Shown piece after piece: positions 6,746-8,648 of a stretch of DNA of 8,648 nt. The DNA is from Phycisphaerae bacterium (GTDB lineage Bacteria > Planctomycetota > Phycisphaerae > Phycisphaerales > UBA1924), in contig JAEUIX010000222.1 in NCBI GenBank assembly GCA_016794945.1, forward strand, positions 1 through 8,648, read 5' to 3'. The notes under the pieces are model-generated. The model did no database searches and was not told where the DNA came from. It saw only the letters and a list, made by a program, of their open reading frames with translations. Position 1 is the stretch's first letter. Each line of letters starts with the position of its first letter. The position numbers and the translations under genes are program-made.

Positions 6746-6850
6746 TCAGAAGAAGATCCTGGTGATCACCAGCACGGCGACGGTGATCGCCGCGAAGATG
6801 AGCAGGAAGACCACCAGCCTGTCGGCGAGGGCTTGCTTCTGCTTGATCAT
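6746..6850 (-). CDS. Predicted 34-residue single-pass membrane microprotein
   Basis: An ATG at 6850 opens a 34-codon frame ending in TGA at 6746. The N-terminus is polar and basic (MIKQKQALADR). It is followed by an unbroken hydrophobic helix of about 20 residues ('LVVFLLIFAAITVAVLVIT') and a short RIFF tail, a convincing transmembrane microprotein with a tidy start and stop. A TACACT box lies exactly six bases upstream of the ATG, the same geometry as the other leaderless starts here, with a possible -35 (TTGGCC, minus strand 6884-6879) sixteen bases before it. It lies 45 bp downstream of the thiG stop on the same strand, and its end is 15 bp from the thyX end in the convergent direction. 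No function can be assigned; small single-TM proteins often modulate larger membrane complexes. Confidence 0.62.
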   Translation of the reverse strand: MIKQKQALADRLVVFLLIFAAITVAVLVITRIFF

Positions 6851-6856
6851 GGCGGG

Positions 6857-6862
6857 AGTGTA
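6857..6862 (-). promoter_or_regulatory. -10-like box (TACACT) of the microprotein gene, leaderless arrangement
   Basis: On the minus strand TACACT is followed by CCCGCC and then the ATG at 6850. A candidate -35, TTGGCC (6884-6879), stands 16 bases upstream and is the best -35 among the four similar promoters in the window. It lies between the thiG stop and the microprotein start, so the small gene need not depend on thiG transcription. Confidence 0.52.
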
Positions 6863-6895
6863 CCGCGCGGCGTCCGGCGGCCAAGGGGGCGCGGG

Positions 6896-7747
6896 TCACT
6901 CGCCCGGGATGTAGGAAACGACGCCCTCCCAGGGGCTGCTGGCGCTGGCGTAGAGGCGCTTGGGGATGCGCCCGGCGAGGTAGCTGAGGCGGCCGGCGAT
7001 GCAGGCGTGGCGCATGGCGTGGGCCATGGCGACGGGGTCGCGGGCGTGGGCGACGGCGGTGTTCAGCAGCACGCCGTCGGCGCCGAGCTCCATGGCCTGG
7101 CTGACGTCGCTGGCGGCGCCGACGCCGGCGTCGACGATGACGGGGTAGGCGGGATCGCCCTGCTTGAGCAGTTCGAGGCAGAGCACGAGGTTGTTGCGGT
7201 TGAGCACGCCCTGGCCCGAGCCGATGGGCGATCCGGCGGGCATGACGCTGGCGGCGCCGGCGGCCTTGATGCGGGCGGCGGCGATGGGATCGTCGCTGGT
7301 GTAGGCCAGGACCTCGAAACCGTCCTTGACGAGTTCCTCGGTGGCGCGGAGGGTGCCCATGGGGTCGGGAAGGAGGGTCTTCCTGTCGCCGAGCACCTCG
7401 AGCTTCACCCAGCCGGCGCCGGGGTTGCCGAGCTGCTCGAGCAACTCGCGCCCGAGGCGGGCGACGCGGACGGCGTCGTCGGCGGTGAAGCAGCCGGCGG
7501 TGTTGGGCAGGATGGTGTAGCGCGACAGGTCGATCGCGTCGAGGAGGCTCTGGCCCTGCTCGTTGTACAGCCGCTCGCGGCGCACCGCGACGGTGACGAC
7601 CTGTGCGCCGGACGCGTCGAGCGCGTCGCGCATCAGTTCGTGCGTCGGGTACTTGCCCGTGCCGACGATCAGGCGGCTGGAGAACGACCGGGCGCCGATG
7701 CGCAGCGGCGATTCGGCGGCGGCTCCGGCCGGATGGGCGGCGCTCAC
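6896..7747 (-). CDS. thiG: Thiazole synthase
   Basis: ThiG condenses 1-deoxyxylulose 5-phosphate, dehydroglycine and ThiS-thiocarboxylate to the thiazole phosphate of thiamin. The 283-residue protein is a TIM barrel. '[10 protein letters not shown]' (24-33) opens it. 'WVKLEVLGD' (113-121) carries Lys115, the residue expected to form the imine with the sugar, and Glu117. '[12 protein letters not shown]' (169-180) and '[12 protein letters not shown]' (203-214, Asp206) follow, and '[19 protein letters not shown]' (224-242) is the last phosphate-binding loop. The GTG start at 7747 overlaps the stop of the upstream hydrolase gene (GTGA); no in-frame ATG lies before the conserved core. AAGGCGGG a few bases upstream may be its ribosome site. 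ThiS, ThiF, ThiH/ThiO and other thi genes are not in the window, so the pathway genes are dispersed or lie outside it. Confidence 0.95.
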   Translation of the reverse strand: MSAAHPAGAAAESPLRIGARSFSSRLIVGTGKYPTHELMRDALDASGAQVVTVAVRRERLYNEQGQSLLDAIDLSRYTILPNTAGCFTADDAVRVARLGRELLEQLGNPGAGWVKLEVLGDRKTLLPDPMGTLRATEELVKDGFEVLAYTSDDPIAAARIKAAGAASVMPAGSPIGSGQGVLNRNNLVLCLELLKQGDPAYPVIVDAGVGAASDVSQAMELGADGVLLNTAVAHARDPVAMAHAMRHACIAGRLSYLAGRIPKRLYASASSPWEGVVSYIPGE

Positions 7748-8565
7748 GGGCGTCCCGCCTTGGGGCGTTCGGGGGCGAAGACCTCCTCGAACAGGTCGCG
7801 CATGTGGCGCCAGGATCGGCGGTCGGCGTCGGCGTTGTACTTCACGCTGGGGATGTTGGCCTTGTCGGCGTTGGGGTTGGTGAAGGCGTGCACCGCGCCG
7901 CTGTAACTGATGAAGATGAACCGCTTGCCGGCTTCCTTCATGAAGGCGTGGAAGTTGGGGATCTCCTCGGGCTTGACGAAATCGTCTTCGGCGCCGTGGC
8001 AGATCATGACGACGGCCTTGATGTCCTTGTTGGCCGCGGCGTCCTTGCCGGCGAAATTGCTGGCGTGGAAAGCGACGACGGCTTTGAGGTCGGCTCCGGA
8101 GCGGGCGAGTTCCATGGCGACGGTGCCGCCCATGCAGTAGCCGATGGCCGCCAGGCGGGCGCGGTCGGCGAGCTTGTGACCGGCGAGTTGCTGGAGGGCG
8201 GCGGCGGCGCGGCGGCGGAGGGCGGCGTTGTCGCCGAAAACCTCGCCGGCCCAGGCCCCGGCCTGCTTGGCGTCGGAGGTGGTGCGTCCCTGACCGTACA
8301 TGTCGGCGGCGAACGCGATGTAACCCATGGCGGCGAGCATCTCGGCGCGGGTGCGGGCGTAGTCGTTGCAGCCCCACCACTCGGGGAAGACCACGACGCC
8401 GGGGCGGGCCCGATCGTCGGCGTCGTCGTAGCTGAGGAAGCCCTGGAACTTCTGGCCGTCGACCTGGTACTCGACGATCTCGGTCTTGATCTTGGCCATG
8501 GCGGACTCCGCGGCGAACAGGGGCAGCAGGGTGATCAGCGACAGCAGTGCGAGGGCTCGTGTCAT
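7744..8565 (-). CDS. Exported dienelactone-hydrolase-family alpha/beta hydrolase
   Basis: This 273-residue protein starts with a signal peptide (hydrophobic core about 4-18, 'AMA' cleavage motif at 22-24), so the enzyme is probably periplasmic. The DLH fold follows. '[15 protein letters not shown]' (57-71) holds Glu62, which matches the DLH glutamate that pairs with the nucleophile. 'IGYCMGG' (141-147) has Cys144 as nucleophile. '[14 protein letters not shown]' (189-202) gives Asp194, and '[11 protein letters not shown]' (221-231) gives His226, so the Cys-Asp-His triad is complete. Classical DLH opens dienelactones in chlorocatechol breakdown, but exported homologues are common and their substrates are unknown. 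The ATG at 8565 is chosen over one at 8616 because it starts directly at the signal peptide and has the TACGCT-N6 box. The stop overlaps the thiG start, so the two are co-translated. Confidence 0.88.
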   Translation of the reverse strand: MTRALALLSLITLLPLFAAESAMAKIKTEIVEYQVDGQKFQGFLSYDDADDRARPGVVVFPEWWGCNDYARTRAEMLAAMGYIAFAADMYGQGRTTSDAKQAGAWAGEVFGDNAALRRRAAAALQQLAGHKLADRARLAAIGYCMGGTVAMELARSGADLKAVVAFHASNFAGKDAAANKDIKAVVMICHGAEDDFVKPEEIPNFHAFMKEAGKRFIFISYSGAVHAFTNPNADKANIPSVKYNADADRRSWRHMRDLFEEVFAPERPKAGRP

Positions 8566-8571
8566 GTCGCC

Positions 8572-8577
8572 AGCGTA
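8572..8577 (-). promoter_or_regulatory. -10-like box (TACGCT) of the DLH-thiG unit, leaderless arrangement
   Basis: On the minus strand TACGCT is followed by GGCGAC and the ATG at 8565. The extended string CTACGCTGGCG is also found before thyX, sharing 11 consecutive bases. No plausible -35 stands at normal spacing. Confidence 0.52.
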
Positions 8578-8610
8578 GGGAAGGCGGGGCGGGATTCCAG
8601 GTGTCAGCAA

Positions 8611-8634
8611 TGGCACGGGTTGCCCCGTTTGCCA
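8611..8634. repeat. Imperfect inverted repeat (hairpin) near the right edge
   Basis: TGGC-ACGGG-TTGC-CCCGT-TT-GCCA forms a 9-bp stem with a two-base bulge and a four-base loop. Read on the minus strand the loop is GCAA, a GNRA-type tetraloop that would stabilise an RNA hairpin. It lies 46 bp upstream of the DLH start and 14 bp from the window edge. No T-run follows on either strand, so a classic intrinsic terminator is not supported. It could be the end of an upstream transcript or a dispersed palindromic repeat. Confidence 0.4.
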
Positions 8635-8648
8635 GAATATTGATCCAT

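Noticed and set aside
8566..8616. Earlier ATG for the DLH gene at 8616
   Set aside because: It would bury the signal peptide behind 17 residues and place the promoter box inside the coding region.
7603..8643. Plus-strand Gly/Val/Ala-rich frame opposite the DLH and thiG genes
   Set aside because: Composition mirrors the antisense of an alpha/beta hydrolase; the catalytic triad and signal peptide are on the minus strand.
1..8648. tRNA, rRNA, riboswitch, CRISPR array, transposase or att-like repeats
   Set aside because: Looked for on both strands; nothing with the expected motifs, repeats or coding signatures was found, and genes fill nearly all the window (no gene-free stretch exceeds about 85 bases).

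Overview
The window is very GC-rich, with G/C at most third codon positions. It carries densely packed bacterial genes and no RNA genes, mobile elements or CRISPR arrays. Several traits suggest a planctomycete, possibly of the Phycisphaerae type: a PadR regulator paired with a membrane protein that has a HAAS-like N-terminus and a pseudopilin-like C-terminus, a secreted TPR/zinc-peptidase/PDZ protein, a PurN with the 'FGGRGMYG' variant loop, and -10-like boxes set six bases before start codons. This placement is inferred from gene style, not from a marker gene.

Layout. (1) At the left edge, a DinB-superfamily gene cut by the window end is read leftward (1-319). It is divergent from (2) a rightward run: a YciA-type hotdog acyl-CoA thioesterase (382-792), a small STAS-domain protein (831-1184), purN (1192-1815) and a secreted gluzincin-like peptidase (1812-3290). 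The last three are almost contiguous. (3) Next is a two-gene regulatory unit: a PadR repressor (3368-3733), with an 11-bp-arm palindrome just upstream, translationally coupled by a GTGA overlap to a 653-aa single-pass membrane protein (3730-5691). (4) thyX, flavin-dependent thymidylate synthase, follows at 5738-6730. (5) The right end is read leftward: an exported dienelactone-hydrolase-like protein (7744-8565), coupled by another GTGA overlap to thiG (6896-7747), and then a 34-codon single-TM microprotein (6746-6850) convergent with thyX.

Working together. Purine synthesis (PurN), dTMP synthesis (ThyX) and the thiazole half of thiamin (ThiG) are housekeeping functions. PurN and ThyX both draw on one-carbon folates. 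PadR and its neighbour look like a self-contained sensor/repressor pair that controls its own promoter. The STAS protein, with a changed phospho-acceptor motif, may belong to a signalling or membrane-organising system encoded elsewhere.

The most notable non-coding signal is a TAYRCT hexamer exactly six bases before the ATG of four separate genes (yciA-like, thyX, the microprotein and the DLH gene). These genes have no evident Shine-Dalgarno, whereas padR and its partner both have GGGAGG. This points to leaderless transcription for the first set. It also supports the start-codon choices and the reality of the microprotein.
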